Source: CAWAND01 sp963783335 (GTDB lineage Bacteria > Chloroflexota > Anaerolineae > Anaerolineales > E44-bin32). From it: DNA of 64,000 nt. Below are positions 9,749-18,874 of this stretch, one piece after another; position 1 is the stretch's first letter, and every line of letters begins with the position of its first letter. Location: positions 248,001 to 312,000 of the forward strand of contig CAWAND010000010.1 in the NCBI GenBank assembly GCA_963783335.1, written 5' to 3'. Both the position numbers and the translations under genes were made by a program. The notes under the pieces are model-generated. The model was not told where the DNA came from. It made no database searches and saw only the letters and a program-made list of their open reading frames with translations.

Positions 9749-9787
9749 GAGGTGCCCGGCTATCACCGGGCACCTCTTCTTTTTGTC
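9749..9787 (+). terminator. Rho-independent terminator
   Basis: An 11-bp perfect stem (9749-9759 and 9766-9776) is followed by TTCTTTTTG. It ends the transcript of the first NBR1-Ig lipoprotein. Confidence 0.9.
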
Positions 9788-9839
9788 CTGGCCGGGACCG
9801 AAACGCGCGGATCAAGCCTCGGATGGCGGCGGAGTAGGG

Positions 9840-9845
9840 TAGAAT
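9840..9845 (+). promoter_or_regulatory. Putative -10 box of second NBR1-Ig lipoprotein
   Basis: TAGAAT ends 15 bases before the preferred ATG at 9861. The predicted transcript would have a leader of under 10 bases, that is, near-leaderless. Confidence 0.4.
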
Positions 9846-9860
9846 CGAGCCGCTTTGCGT

Positions 9861-10649
9861 ATGAGAACATTTCTGAATTCTCCCGTCATCTCCCGGTTTC
9901 TGATGCTGGCCACCAGCGGGCTGCTCGCTGCCTGCAACCTGCAAGCAGCCCCTTCGCCCACTTCGGCCCAACCCGCCACATCAGCCGCTTCCACCGTTCA
10001 GGCTATTCTGACCGAGGCCTCGCGTGGCACAGTGCCTCCCGAGTTCGCCACCAGTACACCTCAACCCACGGCCAGTCCCACCCCGCAGCCGACGGTGCCC
10101 AGCCCGACCCCGGCCTCCTGCACTGACAAAGCTGCCTTTGTAGACGACGTCACAATCCGTGACAATACCGAGCTGGATGGCGGCGAGTCGTTCGTCAAGA
10201 CCTGGCGCCTTCAGAATGTTGGGACGTGCGTCTGGAGCACTGCCTACAATCTGGTGTTCATCGGCGGCACCCGGATGGGTGCGCCCTCGCTTGTACCATT
10301 GCCCACACACGTCAATCCACAAGGCACTGTCGATCTGGCGGTGGACATGATCGCGCCTTCGACCTCGGGCACCTATCAGGGTTTCTGGAAGCTGACCAAC
10401 GCCAAGGGGGATTACTTTGGGATCGGGCCGGCAGGAGACCAATCCTTCTGGGTGAAGATCGTGGTACCTAGCCCCGACGCCGGCACAGCCACGGCCACGA
10501 AATCGGCGACAAGCTCGATTTCACCCACCCCCTCATCGACCTCGGAGGCATCGTCCACGCCCACGGCTTCGGCTACCCCAAGCGCCACCCCGAGCGCCAC
10601 CGACAGTCCCACGCCCTCCGCCACTCCCACCGAAGCCTCAACGCCCTAG
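9861..10649 (+). CDS. Lipoprotein with NBR1-type Ig-like domain (second copy)
   Basis: About 262 residues. It has a lipoprotein signal (LATSGLLAAC), a Thr/Pro linker, one NBR1-type Ig-like domain (FVKTWRLQNVGTCVW and FWKLTNAKGDYFGIG, about residues 88-205) and a long low-complexity Ser/Thr/Pro/Ala tail. Domain sequence and order match the preceding gene, so the pair is a tandem duplication that has diverged, although the first terminator separates the transcripts. I prefer the ATG at 9861 to a TTG at 9855. The tail could span the wall. Function unknown. Confidence 0.85.
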   Translation: MRTFLNSPVISRFLMLATSGLLAACNLQAAPSPTSAQPATSAASTVQAILTEASRGTVPPEFATSTPQPTASPTPQPTVPSPTPASCTDKAAFVDDVTIRDNTELDGGESFVKTWRLQNVGTCVWSTAYNLVFIGGTRMGAPSLVPLPTHVNPQGTVDLAVDMIAPSTSGTYQGFWKLTNAKGDYFGIGPAGDQSFWVKIVVPSPDAGTATATKSATSSISPTPSSTSEASSTPTASATPSATPSATDSPTPSATPTEASTP

Positions 10650-10715
10650 ACCAACCCAGCCGCAAGCAACATAGCCCCGCGGGACCATGGCAGTATTGCC
10701 GTCCTATCGGGCCCA

Positions 10716-10724
10716 TGCTACATT
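10716..10724 (+). promoter_or_regulatory. Extended -10 box, leaderless start
   Basis: TGC-TACATT ends six bases before the ATG at 10731, so transcription would begin at or next to the start codon. The same TGCTANNNT pattern recurs at 12640, 15552, 22186 and 37324. Confidence 0.5.
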
Positions 10725-10730
10725 CAGCCT

Positions 10731-12617
10731 ATGCCAATCCCCATCCTGATCGCCGATTCGAATCGGGAGTTCGGAATCCTCATCAGGCAGGCGCTTGAGG
10801 AAAGCGGCCGCTTTGAGGTCTCGCTGGCATCCAGCGCGGACGAGGCCGTCAGCCTGGCCCAAGACCTCGACTTCCGCCTGGCCATTATCGACTTCGCTCT
10901 GCCGGACATCGAAGGGGAGAAGATTGTCGAGCGCCTGCGTGCTTTGCAGCCGGGCCTGGCGGTGATCGGCATTCCTGTGGACGCAGGGGACTCCTCCGAG
11001 AAGAGCCGGCCAGCTGGCGTGGACGGGATTCTGACCAAGCCTTTCTACCTCCCCAACTTACCTGACATTGTGGAGGAGGCACTCGGTCGCCGGCTTGATT
11101 TCCATCGCCCGGCGCGACCATCCTGGCCACAGAAGACCCCACCTGCCCCCCAGGAGTCCAGCCGGGCCGAACCACCCGACGAGCCCGACTCGGCCGGGGG
11201 GCAGGATGTCCCGCCGAGCTTCGACGCGCCACCTCCCTGGCTCACCGACGTGGATCGCGCCGCGCAGTATCTGGCCCGCCTGACGCTGGAGACGTCGGCT
11301 GAGGCCGCGCTTCTCGTTCGACACCGGGAACTGATCGCGTTCGCCGGTCGGATTCCCCGCAGCCAGCTTCAAGAGCTCACGGCCCAAATCGCTGACAGCT
11401 GGGCAGAAGAAGGCCGCACCGGGGCAGTTGCCCGCTTTGTCCACCTGCCCGGGACAGTTGAAGACTTCATGCTGTATGCCACCGGTGTGGTGGCGGAGAT
11501 TGTGCTCTCACTCGTGTTTAGCGCCGAGGTCCCCTTCGGAATGATCCGGCGGCAGGCAGAATCTCTGGCCCACGCGCTTTCCCAGGTCGATCCGGCCCAG
11601 CACGCCTCAGACCACATCGGGGAGACTCCTGAGACCGACAGCCCCGAGCAGCCCAAATCACAGGTTGAAAAGGCGGAGATTCACGAACCCGCTATACCAG
11701 CTCAGGAAAAAGCTCCCTCCGTAGTGGAAGCCAAAACCTCGCCGGACCAACTTGTCGGCGAGTCTGCTCTGCCCGAGGACTGGATCCCTCGACCCAGCCA
11801 GGAGTCACCCAGTGCCAGGCTGCTTGACGAATTAGATGCGCTCCAGCTCCCAGACCCCGACCCCGAAGAGGACGTCCAGGAGGCTGACACTTCGAGGATC
11901 GAAAAGACTATGCCTCAAACGCCAGCCCTGCCGCTGGATTGGCTGCCTATGATTACTCATTCCCAAAGGCATCTTCCTTTCCTGACCGATCCCGAGCCGC
12001 CGGAGACGGAACCCTGCACGCCAAAGCCGGCTGCCTCCGAGCCCAACGGACCTTCGGCTGTCGAAATCGAACGCGGCGGGCTCGCCACCGTTCAAGCCGG
12101 AGTGGTCGAAGCCCCGACACACGAACCCGACCCAGCGGAAGCTTCCCCCATCAAGCCGGTCGAGGCGCCCCAAGAGCCACCGATTGCCGTCACAGACCCT
12201 GCGCCGTCGCCGTCCGCAACTGAGAGCACGGATCCCCGGCTGCGATACACGGTTGTATTCGTGCCCAGGTTTCCCGAACACCGCCTGGCGGGCGCCCTGG
12301 TGGACAATCTAAGCCAATGGACCAAGCGACTCTGCCTAGCCTGGGACTGGAAAGCAGAGCGAGTGCACGTTTCCGAGGATGCACTCCATGTGGAGATCAT
12401 GCTGCCCCCGGATGTGGCCCCCGCCGCCGCTGCCCAGGAGCTTTCGGAGCACCTTTCAGCCCGCATCTTCGAGACCTTTCCCCATCTTGAACCGGGCTTT
12501 TCTACCGGTGGTTTCTGGGCCAGCGCGCATATGCTCGTTTCAGGCAGGACAGTCACCCAGAGCGAGATAGACGACTTCGTGACCCACCTGCGCCTGACCC
12601 AAGGGCTCGGTGACTGA
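10731..12617 (+). CDS. REC - roadblock/LC7 - IS200-transposase-like fusion protein
   Basis: 628 residues in three parts. Residues 1-120 form a response-regulator receiver domain: IADSN acidic pocket, LAIIDFALP with the phospho-acceptor Asp, and the conserved Lys in ILTKPF. Residues about 165-285 resemble a roadblock/LC7 fold (ALLVRHRELIAFAG, then a predicted sheet-helix pattern). A ~200-residue Pro/Glu-rich linker follows. Residues about 500-625 look like an IS200/IS605 Y1 transposase: YTVVFVPRF, a core ending LHVEIMLPP, IFETFP and FWASAHMLVSG. The HUH motif (normally DHVHLL) reads DALHVE and the catalytic Tyr position reads DDFV, so the enzyme should be dead. Probably a domesticated DNA- or RNA-binding output domain. 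polA follows on the same strand. Confidence 0.75.
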   Translation: MPIPILIADSNREFGILIRQALEESGRFEVSLASSADEAVSLAQDLDFRLAIIDFALPDIEGEKIVERLRALQPGLAVIGIPVDAGDSSEKSRPAGVDGILTKPFYLPNLPDIVEEALGRRLDFHRPARPSWPQKTPPAPQESSRAEPPDEPDSAGGQDVPPSFDAPPPWLTDVDRAAQYLARLTLETSAEAALLVRHRELIAFAGRIPRSQLQELTAQIADSWAEEGRTGAVARFVHLPGTVEDFMLYATGVVAEIVLSLVFSAEVPFGMIRRQAESLAHALSQVDPAQHASDHIGETPETDSPEQPKSQVEKAEIHEPAIPAQEKAPSVVEAKTSPDQLVGESALPEDWIPRPSQESPSARLLDELDALQLPDPDPEEDVQEADTSRIEKTMPQTPALPLDWLPMITHSQRHLPFLTDPEPPETEPCTPKPAASEPNGPSAVEIERGGLATVQAGVVEAPTHEPDPAEASPIKPVEAPQEPPIAVTDPAPSPSATESTDPRLRYTVVFVPRFPEHRLAGALVDNLSQWTKRLCLAWDWKAERVHVSEDALHVEIMLPPDVAPAAAAQELSEHLSARIFETFPHLEPGFSTGGFWASAHMLVSGRTVTQSEIDDFVTHLRLTQGLGD

Positions 12618-12639
12618 AGTCCCTCCCGAAGCCGGCCGA

Positions 12640-12648
12640 TGCTAGAAT
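12640..12648 (+). promoter_or_regulatory. Extended -10 box of polA
   Basis: TGC-TAGAAT ends 37 bases before the polA ATG, leaving room for a leader of about 30 bases. Confidence 0.45.
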
Positions 12649-12685
12649 GATCTTTTGACCCAGCCGTCGTCTAGGAGTACCGCGC

Positions 12686-15463
12686 ATGTCCACCCAGCCC
12701 AGGCTCTTCATGATCGATGGACACGCCTTGGCCTACCGCACCTATTTCGCACTGACTGGCGTTGGCGGCGGAACCCGCTGGATCACGAAGTCGGGCGAGC
12801 CGACCGCCGGCACGTATGGGTTCACTTCGGTCCTATTGAAGCTCCTGGAAGACGAAAGGCCGGAGTATCTGGCGGTTTCCTTCGACACGGGCAAGACGTT
12901 CCGTGATGAACTCTACCCGGAATACAAGGCCACCCGCGAGAAGATGCCGGATGACCTGCGCCTGCAAATCGAGAGAATCCGAGAACTGGTGGGGGCATTC
13001 GGGATCCCGATCCTCGAAGCCGATGGATTCGAAGCCGATGACGTACTGGGCACCGTAGCCCGGATGGCCGCTGAGCAGGGCGTCAAGGTCATCATCCTGA
13101 CCGGCGATCGAGACCTGCTTCAGTTGGCCGACGACAACGTGATCATCCGTCTGGCAGGGCAGAAACTCTCGGAGGCCATCGACTACGGCCCAAAGGAAGT
13201 CCACGAGAAACTCGGCGTTGATCCGCGGCAGGTTGTTGACTACAAGGCGTTGGTAGGAGACAGCAGCGACAACATCCCGGGGGTTTCCGGCGTCGGCGAG
13301 AAGACGGCTGTCTCCTTGATCGCTGAGTACGAGAACCTGGACGAGATCTTCAACCACCTGGACGTCATAAAGACCCGATTCCGCAACAAGCTCGAGCAGG
13401 GCCGAGATCAAGCCTACCTCAGCCAGAAGCTGGCGGCGATCAACACACAAGTTCCGATCACGTTTGACTTGGAGTCGTGTCGGGCGCAGGCGTACAACCG
13501 GGACAAAGTGATGGATCTCTTCCGCGAGCTTGAGTTCAGGACATTGATGGACAGGATTCCTTCCGGGTCAAGCGGTGCCCAGCAGATGGATCTGTTTGTG
13601 TCGGAGTTTGCCCCCCCAGTGGCGACCACCGATCAAACCGTCATCGTCGATGACACACACAAGCTCGAGGCGCTCGTCAAGACCTTGAACTCCGCCGAAT
13701 ACATCGCATTCGACGTCGAAACCACGAGTACCGACGCTATCCAGGCCAACTTGGTGGGGATCTCCCTGGCCGTTGATGAGGAAACAGGCTATTACATTCC
13801 CGTCGGCCACAGCACCCAGACGGCCAAAGGCGCCCAGCTTAGCATTGACCAGGTCCTCGATGCGCTTCGTGCACCCCTGACCGATCCCGATATTCCCAAG
13901 CTTGGGCACAACATCAAGTACGACGCCATCATGCTGACGCGCTACGGGTTGGCACCCCGACCGCTCGCATTCGATACCATGGTGGCCGAATGGCTCTGTG
14001 ATCCAGGATCGCGCAACCTTGGGTTAAAGAGTTTGGCGTGGGTAAGACTTGGCCTTGAAATGACCGAGATTTCGAGCCTTATCGGCAGCGGTCGCAATCA
14101 GCGAACAATGGCCGAAGTCCCCATTGCCGACGCTGCCCCGTATGCCGGGGCAGATGCTGCCGTGTGCGTGCGCTTGATGCCCCAACTTCGGGCGGAAATG
14201 AAGGAAAAGCAGCAATCCGACTTGTTCGACAGCCTTGAGATGCCGCTGGTGCCCGTGCTCGCCGACATGGAAATGGAAGGCATCGGTCTGGACTCATCCT
14301 TCCTGTCGCAGTTATCACACAAACTGGCCGCCCGGTTGGACGAGATTCAAGCCCAAATCTTTGAGATTGTCGGGCATGACTTCAATCTGAATTCGCCCCA
14401 ACAGCTCTCAGAAGTTCTCTTCGACGAACTCCAGATCGATCCCCCGGATCGCACCCGTAAGACGTCGTCCGGCTACTACTCCACGGCGGCCTCCGTCCTG
14501 GATGAGCTCAGCCAGGCGAATCCCGTCGTGGAGCTGGTGCTCGAACACCGCGAGGTGTCCAAGCTCAAGTCCACCTACGCCGACGCGCTTCAGGCTCAGC
14601 TCAATCCGGCAACGGGCCGGGTCCACACGTCCTACAACCAGACAGGCTCGGTGACCGGACGCCTGGCGTCTTCCGAACCCAACTTGCAGAATATCCCCAT
14701 CCGCACCGAACTGGGGCGGCAGATTCGCCGCGCCTTCGTGGCCGGCGATGGACAAGCCCTGCTGGCCGTGGACTACTCTCAAATTGAGCTGCGTATTGTC
14801 GCCCACATGGCAGAAGACAAAGCCATGATCGAAGCCTTTCTCCAGGACCAGGACATCCATGCCACGACGGCGTCGGCTGTGTTCTCGGTTGACCAAGCCG
14901 ACGTCACCGACGAAATGAGGCGGCGAGCCAAAGCCGTGAACTTCGGCTTGATCTACGGCATGAGCGCGTTCGGATTGTCCCGATCAACCGACCTCACCCT
15001 GGCTGAGGCGGAAGACTTCGTCAAAGCCTACTTTGACCGCTTCCCGGGGGTCAAACGCTACCTGGACGAAACACGCCAGCGAGCCGTCGAGCAAGGGTAT
15101 GTCGAGACGCTGCTCGGGCGCAGGCGCTACTTTCCCCAGTTGGAGGAAGGCGGACCGGCGGTGTCAGAGGTCGCCAGATCAAGAGCCCTGAGAGAGGCCG
15201 TCAACGCCCCGATCCAAGGGACAGCAGCCGATATCATCAAACTGGCAATGGTTCGCATGCCGGCCGCCCTGAACGAGCATGCCTTGGCGGCACGAATGTT
15301 GCTGCAAGTTCATGATGAGCTGTTGTTTGAGTGCCCTATCTCTGAGCAGGAAGAAACAATTGACCTGGTCAAGCGCGTGATGTCTGGAGCCTACGAATTG
15401 AAGGTGCCCTTGAAAACCGACGCCAAAGCGGGACCCAATTGGTATGATCTCAAACCGGTTTGA
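12686..15463 (+). CDS. polA: DNA polymerase I
   Basis: 925 residues, the normal size for a three-domain Pol I used in repair and Okazaki-fragment maturation. The 5' nuclease domain fills about residues 1-300 (FDTGKTFRDELYPEYKATR, DGFEADDVLG). The 3'-5' exonuclease domain keeps its acidic residues (FDVETT near 341, LGHNIKYDA, YAGADA), so proofreading is probably active, which is not so in every thermophile or Chloroflexota Pol I. The polymerase domain has DYSQIELR near 695, RRAKAVNFGLIYG and QVHDELLFE near 873. The ATG is preceded by AGGAG. It stands alone between the REC fusion gene and the TPR gene. Confidence 0.98.
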   Translation: MSTQPRLFMIDGHALAYRTYFALTGVGGGTRWITKSGEPTAGTYGFTSVLLKLLEDERPEYLAVSFDTGKTFRDELYPEYKATREKMPDDLRLQIERIRELVGAFGIPILEADGFEADDVLGTVARMAAEQGVKVIILTGDRDLLQLADDNVIIRLAGQKLSEAIDYGPKEVHEKLGVDPRQVVDYKALVGDSSDNIPGVSGVGEKTAVSLIAEYENLDEIFNHLDVIKTRFRNKLEQGRDQAYLSQKLAAINTQVPITFDLESCRAQAYNRDKVMDLFRELEFRTLMDRIPSGSSGAQQMDLFVSEFAPPVATTDQTVIVDDTHKLEALVKTLNSAEYIAFDVETTSTDAIQANLVGISLAVDEETGYYIPVGHSTQTAKGAQLSIDQVLDALRAPLTDPDIPKLGHNIKYDAIMLTRYGLAPRPLAFDTMVAEWLCDPGSRNLGLKSLAWVRLGLEMTEISSLIGSGRNQRTMAEVPIADAAPYAGADAAVCVRLMPQLRAEMKEKQQSDLFDSLEMPLVPVLADMEMEGIGLDSSFLSQLSHKLAARLDEIQAQIFEIVGHDFNLNSPQQLSEVLFDELQIDPPDRTRKTSSGYYSTAASVLDELSQANPVVELVLEHREVSKLKSTYADALQAQLNPATGRVHTSYNQTGSVTGRLASSEPNLQNIPIRTELGRQIRRAFVAGDGQALLAVDYSQIELRIVAHMAEDKAMIEAFLQDQDIHATTASAVFSVDQADVTDEMRRRAKAVNFGLIYGMSAFGLSRSTDLTLAEAEDFVKAYFDRFPGVKRYLDETRQRAVEQGYVETLLGRRRYFPQLEEGGPAVSEVARSRALREAVNAPIQGTAADIIKLAMVRMPAALNEHALAARMLLQVHDELLFECPISEQEETIDLVKRVMSGAYELKVPLKTDAKAGPNWYDLKPV

Positions 15464-15551
15464 GCCTTGGCCCAGGACTTCTGAAGTGGTCCGGGAACAC
15501 CCGATGGTGCCCCCCGCTCGAAGGTGCCCTGCATGCGCAGGCATGAACCTA

Positions 15552-15560
15552 TGCTATACT
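15552..15560 (+). promoter_or_regulatory. Extended -10 box of the TPR-cdaA-cdaR-der gene group
   Basis: TGC-TATACT ends 32 bases before the TPR gene ATG. It is the first promoter-like element before a run of four closely spaced genes. Confidence 0.45.
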
Positions 15561-15592
15561 CACGTGTCAACCTCATCCTTTAAGATTCTGCC

Positions 15593-17959
15593 ATGACGGG
15601 ACGCCAAGACCTTTTCGAAGAATCCATGCAACTCGGCCACTCCGCAGCCTGGGACCAGGACTGGGATCGTGCGCTTGAGTTCTACCGCAAAGCTCTTGCA
15701 GAGTTTCCCGACAACCACGACGGGCTGGTCAGCCTTGGCTTGGCCATGGTGGAGACTGGACGTGGCAAGGAGGCGCTGGCGATTTACAACCGGGCCTCCA
15801 AAATCAACCCTAATGATCCAATTCCGGCCGAGAAGTGCGCCGAGATCTTCGAGAATCTGGGCCAGACGAAAGAAGCTATCCAGTCACGCGAAACCGCCGC
15901 CGAACTCTCCTTGCGGCGTCGCGATGTTGAGAAGGCCATAGAAAACTGGAATCACATCGGCCGGCTCTCGCCGACCAACTTGTCCGCCCGCACCCGTCTG
16001 GCGTTGACCAGCGAACGACTTGGGCGCCGGCGACAAGCGGTTCACGAATACCTGGCTGTGGCCGCCATCCTCCAGAAAGCAGGCAAGATCGACCGGGCGA
16101 CGGAGGCCGTGCAGCGCGCCCTCAGCCTTGTGCCCGGCGATGCTGAAGCCACCAAGTCCATGCGCCTCCTTCGGAGCGGCGACCCACTTCCCGAACCGGT
16201 TGCCCCCATTGGATCAACCCGACCGCTGCGCATGTCGCAGGTCAAATCCTATCTGGAACCCTCGGAGGAAGAGCATGCCGAGGCACCTGCTTCACAGATA
16301 GACGAGCTCAATCAACCCGGGGTCGAATTGGCCGACCCAGAAGAAGCTGCAGAAACCCAAGCCTTGAGTATTCTGGCTGGTTTGTTGTTCGAGGAATCGG
16401 ACGACGAACCGGAAGAGCCGGATGAGCCCTCCGCACTTGGCTCACTCGCGCGTGGGATCAGCAAGGCACGTGGCAGCAATGCTGCTCATGCATCCATGCT
16501 TCGATACTTGGGGCAGGCGATCGACATGCAGACTCATGCCAAGCAGCCTCAAGCGATCAAAGAATATTTGAGGGCACTGGATTCGGGTTTGACTCATCCA
16601 GCCGCCCACTACGCCTTGGCCCGGCTGTACAAAGAAACTGGTGATTTCGAAGAGGCCAAGAAGCATTACATGGAAGCCATCGGACATCCCGAACTCGCCC
16701 TGGGCGCAAACCTGGCCCTCGGTCGCATGTTGAAGGCTTCCGGAGATATGCCCGAAGCGGCGCGCTACCTGGTGCAAGCAATGCGAATCGCCAACTCATA
16801 TTCCGTTGGCAGCGATCAGTCATCGGAGTTGGGCCAAATCTACAACTCGATGCTGGCGACACAGTCCGAAGGAGAAGAAGAAGACCTTTCCGAGATTGTC
16901 GACAACGCCCTTGCCTTCCTCACCGGGCCTGAATGGCTGTCACGCGTCCGCAACGCCCGTCAGCAGCTCCGAGGCACCGGAGACGGCGTCGAAGTGGTCC
17001 CCATTGCCCAGATGCTGGCCGGCGGCGGTTCGGATCGGGTCCTGCGAGCGCTGCAGCGGGTGGATGAACTGGCTCGACTGGATAAATTCTCGTCGGCGAT
17101 GGAAGAGGCCATGCTGGCTCTCGAGTATGCCCCATCCTATCTTCCGCTGCATCGGCGCATCGCCCAGATAATGATCAGAACTGGGCGAAGTGAAACCGGC
17201 CTGGGCAAATTGGCCACCATCGCCGAAACACACCGGATTCGCGGCGAAATCACTGAAGCCGCCGACATGTACGCCACCGTTCTCAAGTACTCGCCGGTTG
17301 ACATCCCATCGCGACGTATGTTGATCGAACTGCTCGTCCAGCAGGACAAGCATCAGGAGGTTCTCGACCAGTTCCTTGAGCTCTCCGACCTCTACCGGCA
17401 GCTGGCCCAGATCGATGCCGCACGCAAGACCCTTGCCGAAGCCTTGAAGCACGTGCAGCAAGATGGCGCCGATCGTGAATCAGAACTGAAGATTTTGACC
17501 AAGATGGGCGACATCGACATCTCGCGACTGGATTGGCGCCAGGGTCTCGAGGTCTTCCAACGCATTCGCCAACTCGATTCTGACAACGAGGAGGCCAGCG
17601 CAAAGATCATCGACCTCAATCTCAGGCTCGGCCAAGAGCAGCAGGCGGCCAAGGAGCTCGATCACTATCTGGAGGTGCTCGTCCAGAAAGGACGAGGAGG
17701 CGAGGCGCTGGAGCTGTTGGAGGACCTGGCACGTGAGCATCCAGGAAAACAAACCCTTCACGTGCGATTGGCTGAGGCTTATCGAGGCGCAGGCCGCACG
17801 GCTGATGCCATCGCCCAATACGATGCGCTTGGAGAAATCCAACTCGACAGCGGGGATGCTCAAGCCGCTATCAAGACCATTCAGACCATCATTGAGATGG
17901 GCCCTCCAGATCTGGAAGGCTATGAGGAGCTCCTTCGAAACCTGGAGTCGCAGAAGTGA
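15593..17959 (+). CDS. Large tetratricopeptide-repeat protein
   Basis: 788 residues made almost wholly of TPR-like helical pairs, for example AWDQDWDRALEFYRKALAE at about 20-38 and AAHYALARLYKETGDFEEA near 340. An acidic low-complexity stretch sits at about 215-285. No signal peptide or membrane segment is evident, so it should be a cytoplasmic scaffold. The gene ends 27 bases before cdaA, which suggests cotranscription with the c-di-AMP genes. No partner can be named from sequence. TPR proteins of this size next to cdaA are seen in other Chloroflexota genomes as far as I recall, but I cannot check this. Confidence 0.85.
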   Translation: MTGRQDLFEESMQLGHSAAWDQDWDRALEFYRKALAEFPDNHDGLVSLGLAMVETGRGKEALAIYNRASKINPNDPIPAEKCAEIFENLGQTKEAIQSRETAAELSLRRRDVEKAIENWNHIGRLSPTNLSARTRLALTSERLGRRRQAVHEYLAVAAILQKAGKIDRATEAVQRALSLVPGDAEATKSMRLLRSGDPLPEPVAPIGSTRPLRMSQVKSYLEPSEEEHAEAPASQIDELNQPGVELADPEEAAETQALSILAGLLFEESDDEPEEPDEPSALGSLARGISKARGSNAAHASMLRYLGQAIDMQTHAKQPQAIKEYLRALDSGLTHPAAHYALARLYKETGDFEEAKKHYMEAIGHPELALGANLALGRMLKASGDMPEAARYLVQAMRIANSYSVGSDQSSELGQIYNSMLATQSEGEEEDLSEIVDNALAFLTGPEWLSRVRNARQQLRGTGDGVEVVPIAQMLAGGGSDRVLRALQRVDELARLDKFSSAMEEAMLALEYAPSYLPLHRRIAQIMIRTGRSETGLGKLATIAETHRIRGEITEAADMYATVLKYSPVDIPSRRMLIELLVQQDKHQEVLDQFLELSDLYRQLAQIDAARKTLAEALKHVQQDGADRESELKILTKMGDIDISRLDWRQGLEVFQRIRQLDSDNEEASAKIIDLNLRLGQEQQAAKELDHYLEVLVQKGRGGEALELLEDLAREHPGKQTLHVRLAEAYRGAGRTADAIAQYDALGEIQLDSGDAQAAIKTIQTIIEMGPPDLEGYEELLRNLESQK

Positions 17960-17986
17960 TCCTGTACCTGCCGATGACGTCTCGCC

Positions 17987-18856
17987 GTGAATGAGCTTCT
18001 CAGCGAGCTATTCTTCCTTTTCCAGCGCCTTGGTTGGCTGGATGTCCTCGACATCCTGCTGGTCACGGTCATCTTCTTTTTCCTTCTAACCCTCGTCCGA
18101 GGCACTCAGGCTGTCGTTCTGCTGAGGGGCATGATCCTGTTGATTATCGGGATCACGATCCTCACCAGCCTTCTCAATCTTCCCGCGTTCTCGTGGCTTC
18201 TCCGGACCACATTGCCTGCCCTGCTGGTGGCGATACCGGTCATCTTCGCCCCCGAAATCAGGCGCGCTCTTGAGCGCCTGGGCCGAGCGGGTGTGATCTT
18301 CACCGCCACGTCGACGACCGGCGAAATCGAACAGCGAATCGACGCCATTTGCAGCGCAGCCCAGCGCCTCATCGACCACCGCCACGGGGCCATCATCGTC
18401 ATTGAACGCGAAGTTCAGCTCGAGGAGTACATCGAAACCGGTGTCGCTCTGGACGCCAAGCTGTCGGCCGAACTGCTTCTGCAGATCTTCTATATCAACA
18501 CACCTCTTCATGACGGAGCGGCCATCATCAGAGACAGCCGCGTTGCGGCAGCCGCCTGTGTGCTTCCGCTCTCGTCAAGTGGTACCCTGTCCAGATCTCC
18601 CGAACGCCAGATGGGCCTCCGCCACAGAGCCGCGCTGGGTATCAGCGAGGTGAGCGACGCCGTGGCGGTGGTCGTCTCGGAGGAGCGCGGCATCATTTCG
18701 GTGGCCCACAACGGCCGGATGATCAGGCGGCTGGACCAGAGCCGGCTGCGCAATATTCTGATTGCCTTCTACCGACCGCGGCCGCCGAGGATGCTGCCGG
18801 GCTGGCTGGAAAACATTCTCAGCCGATTTGCCCGTTTTGGCACTCGCGCCGCATGA
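17987..18856 (+). CDS. cdaA: Diadenylate cyclase CdaA
   Basis: 289 residues. It makes c-di-AMP from two ATP. Three hydrophobic N-terminal segments (about residues 15-85) anchor it, followed by the DisA_N-type cyclase domain with the signature LHDGAAII near 174 and GLRHRAALG near 211, both required for catalysis. The start is GTG, 27 bases after the TPR gene. cdaR follows after 18 bases and der after that, the classic cdaA-cdaR arrangement. c-di-AMP controls osmolyte and potassium balance and wall homeostasis in bacteria that have it. Confidence 0.97.
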   Translation: MNELLSELFFLFQRLGWLDVLDILLVTVIFFFLLTLVRGTQAVVLLRGMILLIIGITILTSLLNLPAFSWLLRTTLPALLVAIPVIFAPEIRRALERLGRAGVIFTATSTTGEIEQRIDAICSAAQRLIDHRHGAIIVIEREVQLEEYIETGVALDAKLSAELLLQIFYINTPLHDGAAIIRDSRVAAAACVLPLSSSGTLSRSPERQMGLRHRAALGISEVSDAVAVVVSEERGIISVAHNGRMIRRLDQSRLRNILIAFYRPRPPRMLPGWLENILSRFARFGTRAA

Positions 18857-18874
18857 CCCAGGAACATCGCCACG

